Origin: Nocardia concava NBRC 100430
GTDB taxonomy: Bacteria > Actinomycetota > Actinomycetes > Mycobacteriales > Mycobacteriaceae
Assembly: GCF_000308815.1 (NCBI RefSeq)
Contig: NZ_BAFX01000147.1
Span: forward strand, 1-38,049
Direction: 5' to 3'
DNA: 38,049 nucleotides
Of the stretch, positions 36,398 to 38,049 are shown in pieces. Made by a program: the position numbers and the translations under genes. The notes below the pieces were generated by a model. The model did no database searches, was not told the DNA's origin, and saw nothing but the letters and a program-made list of their open reading frames with translations. Numbering within the stretch: position 1 is the stretch's first letter; each line of letters starts with the position of its first letter.

Positions 36398-36947
36398 GGC
36401 CGATATTTCCCTCTTTCTGTGGTGCCGCCTTCGTCGATTGCTCCGCAGCAATCAACTCGTTGAGCCAGCGCACTTCGCGCTCGCTTGATTCGAGACCGAG
36501 TTGATGGAGCTGGCGGGTATAGCGGTCCAGTTGCCCACTGGCGCGTTTTATCGCTTCCCGCAGTCCTTCTCGGCGCTCCTCGACCTGCCTCCGCCGCCCC
36601 TCCAGGATTCGCATCCGCGCTTCCGCGGGGGTGCGGCTGAAGAAGGCCAGATGAACGCCGAAGCCGTCGTCGGTGTAGTTCTGTGGCCCGGTGTCGGCGA
36701 GCAATTCGGCGAACCGCTCGCGGCCGGGGTCAGTCAGTTGGTAGACCCGCCGCGCACGGCGGGTGGCCAATCCCTGCGGACTCTCCTCCGCGATGAGGCC
36801 GTCGGACTGCATGCGCCGCAGGGTCGGATACAGCGACCCGTAGGAGAAGGCCCGGAAGGGGCCGAGCAGTCCGGTGAGCCGCTTGCGCAACTCGTAGCCG
36901 TGCATCGGTGATTCGAGGAGCAGCCCGAGGATCGCCAGTTCCAGCAC
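36390..36947 (-). CDS. PadR-family transcriptional regulator
   Basis: 185 residues from GTG 36947, preceded by a strong AGGAGGTG. N-terminal winged helix: LAILGLLLESPMHGYELRKRL, the recognition region FRAFSYGSLYPTLRRMQSDGLI and RVYQLTDPGRERF. A C-terminal Vir-type dimerisation helix bundle follows (about 105-165, rich in Arg/Glu). Orthologue of the Rv0047c type. It sits directly upstream of, and overlaps, ino1. A palindrome 55 bases upstream is a likely autoregulatory operator, so it probably controls inositol synthesis; the effector is unknown. Confidence 0.93.
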   Translation of the reverse strand: MLELAILGLLLESPMHGYELRKRLTGLLGPFRAFSYGSLYPTLRRMQSDGLIAEESPQGLATRRARRVYQLTDPGRERFAELLADTGPQNYTDDGFGVHLAFFSRTPAEARMRILEGRRRQVEERREGLREAIKRASGQLDRYTRQLHQLGLESSEREVRWLNELIAAEQSTKAAPQKEGNIGHE

Positions 36948-37001
36948 CGGGCTTCACCTCCTGACTGTGTAGTTCAGACCTAACCGATGGATGCAGTTCC
37001 A

Positions 37002-37024
37002 AACTATATCGCGCCGATATAGTT
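37002..37024. promoter_or_regulatory. Perfect palindrome, probable PadR operator
   Basis: AACTATATCG-CGC-CGATATAGTT, 10-bp perfect arms, AT-rich in a GC-rich setting. On the minus strand it contains TATAGT, a possible -10 for the padR-ino1 unit, so bound repressor would block the promoter. Confidence 0.7.
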
Positions 37025-37069
37025 GCCGCGCACTTTGCGAGGCCCGCGCCTCGGACCACAGGCACAACA

Positions 37070-37099
37070 GGGGGTCCGGGGCCCGGCCCCCGGACCCCC
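37070..37099. repeat. G-run palindromic hairpin in a divergent gap
   Basis: GGGGGTCCGGGG-CCCGGC-CCCCGGACCCCC, perfect 12-bp stem. It lies between divergent padR and DUF5318 genes, where a terminator is not expected. It shares the GGGGGTYYGGGG theme with the hairpins near 35250. Confidence 0.75.
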
Positions 37100-37174
37100 A
37101 ATCCCTTGTGGAGATTCCGTGAGAGTCGCCTTGGGGCGTGCGGGCGGTCGGGGGCCGCAAGTACTCTGGGTCGC

Positions 37175-37588
37175 GTGCGAATACAGAGGCAGGTAGTGGA
37201 CTATGCGCTTCGGCGTAAGTCGCTGCTGGCCGACGTCTATGCGGGGCGGGTCGCCGTCGCGGAGGTCTGCGACGCGAATCCGTACCTGTTGCGTGCGGCG
37301 AAGTTCCACGGGCGGGGGAGCGAGGTCACATGCCCTATCTGCAGGAAAGAGCAGCTGACTCTCGTATCGTGGGTCTACGGCGACGGGCTCGGGCCCGCCT
37401 CGGGCTCCGCCCGCACGCCGGAGGAGTTGGTCCGGATGGCCGAGGCCCGCGAGGAGTTCTCGGTGCATGTGGTCGAGGTGTGCCGGACCTGCAGTTGGAA
37501 TCATCTGGTGCAGTCCTATGTGCTGGGCCTAGCGCCCGCACCGACTGGTCGCCGCCGCACCGGCGCCCGTCGCACGGCCGCCGAGTGA
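37175..37588 (+). CDS. DUF5318 zinc-ribbon protein (Rv0049-like)
   Basis: 137 residues from GTG 37175. The sequence matches Rv0049 of M. tuberculosis closely: start MRIQRQVVDYALRRKSLL, then EVCDANPYLLRAAKFHG. Two CxxC knuckles, CPIC (53-56) and CRTC (103-106), should bind one zinc. The C-terminus is basic (GRRRTGARR). Function unknown; the gene sits upstream of ponA1 in mycobacteria, and the same order appears here. M. tuberculosis Rv0048c, which lies between the PadR gene and Rv0049, is missing. Confidence 0.9.
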   Translation: MRIQRQVVDYALRRKSLLADVYAGRVAVAEVCDANPYLLRAAKFHGRGSEVTCPICRKEQLTLVSWVYGDGLGPASGSARTPEELVRMAEAREEFSVHVVEVCRTCSWNHLVQSYVLGLAPAPTGRRRTGARRTAAE

Positions 37589-37697
37589 GAGGCCACGTCG
37601 ACTGCTGAACAGCGGGCACGACCATGCCCGTCGCGGTGCAACGCGTGACCGCATCGAGCCAAACCGGACGTACCGAGAGTTATTGGAGAGCCAGGCT

Positions 37698-38049
37698 GTG
37701 ACATCGCCCTATGACGACGGACCGCACGGCGGCCGCCCCCGTGGCGGTTCGCAACCCGGCCCCGGCGGCTACCCCCCGCCTCGACCGGCAGGCCCGCCGC
37801 CCGGGGCACGCCAGCCCGTGGGCGGTCGTCCCGTCCCGGGACCCGGTGGTCCGCAGCGCGGCCCGGTCTCCGGTGGCAGCCTGCCGCCGCGCGGTCCGCA
37901 GGGTCAGCCGCCGCGCGGCCCACAGGGCGGTCAGCCCCCTAGACGTCAGGGGCCGCCGCCCCAGCGCCCCGAAAATCCGGACGCGACTCGCAAGCTACCC
38001 AATCCCGCCAATGCCGACGCGAAGGTGAATACCGGCGCGCGCCAGGCGG
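37698..38049 (+). CDS. Pro/Gly/Arg-rich start of a probable class A PBP (PonA1), 3' partial
   Basis: Open frame from GTG 37698 (GGAGAG about eight bases upstream) to the window end, 117 codons. It starts MTSPYDDGPHGGRPRGG and is a disordered Pro/Gly/Gln/Arg-rich region with repeated PPRGPQGG, then NPDATRKLPNPANADAKV. Its place directly after the DUF5318 gene matches ponA1 in M. tuberculosis, whose cytoplasmic N-terminus is also Pro-rich. The enzymatic domains would lie beyond the window, so the call rests on position and composition. The other open frames here are shadows of this one. Confidence 0.65.
   Translation, partial: MTSPYDDGPHGGRPRGGSQPGPGGYPPPRPAGPPPGARQPVGGRPVPGPGGPQRGPVSGGSLPPRGPQGQPPRGPQGGQPPRRQGPPPQRPENPDATRKLPNPANADAKVNTGARQA

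Noticed and set aside
37711..38028. Closed 105-residue frame at the window end
   Set aside because: It is a different frame of the same bases; the GTG 37698 frame has a ribosome binding site, stays open and fits the expected Pro-rich PBP N-terminus.

Overview
The window is high-GC actinobacterial DNA, almost certainly from a mycolic-acid-containing genus close to Nocardia or Rhodococcus. The strongest evidence is protein resemblance to Mycobacterium tuberculosis LeuS, MenC, Ino1, the Rv0047c-type PadR regulator, Rv0049 and PonA1. The order PadR-ino1 / DUF5318 / ponA-like start at the right-hand end matches the Rv0046c-Rv0050 neighbourhood. No rRNA, tRNA, CRISPR array, insertion sequence or phage gene was seen; the genes are chromosomal and densely packed.

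Left end (1-6.1 kb): a three-gene, stop/start-overlapping cassette encodes a TIGR04222-type membrane protein with a six-cysteine Gly/Ser tail (cut by the window edge), a DUF692/MNIO iron oxidase and a small SCO6045-like partner. This is the best candidate for an undescribed system: a membrane-anchored, possibly post-translationally modified Cys-rich protein. A GNAT acetyltransferase, an SdpI-like membrane protein that also ends in a Cys cluster, and leuS follow.

6.1-18 kb: an ECF41/SigJ-type sigma factor with its FAD oxidoreductase partner and a matching promoter. Next come two secreted alpha/beta hydrolases (a type 2 polyhydroxybutyrate depolymerase and an oligomer-hydrolase/tannase-like protein), divergent from a GAF-PucR regulator across a cluster of ATGTGGG boxes. 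Then two tandem Tat-exported polysaccharide deacetylases, a short-chain dehydrogenase, a glucosylglycerate hydrolase and a secreted GH25 muramidase.

18-28.2 kb: an amino-acid ABC importer (ATPase plus fused binding protein/permease), an F420-type luciferase-like oxidoreductase, a stand-alone MsiK/SugC-like sugar ATPase, an HxlR regulator divergent from a thiolase across a dyad operator, two membrane proteins, menC, and a TIGR04338 metallopeptidase-like/DUF2786 pair.

28.2-38 kb: a LpqY-SugA-SugB-like sugar importer lacking its own ATPase (the 21.6 kb ATPase may serve it), a class A penicillin-binding protein, two tandem effector-binding-domain proteins ending at a strong terminator, ino1 with its overlapping PadR gene and palindromic operator, a DUF5318 zinc-ribbon protein, and the Pro-rich start of what is probably a second class A PBP (PonA1), cut by the window end.
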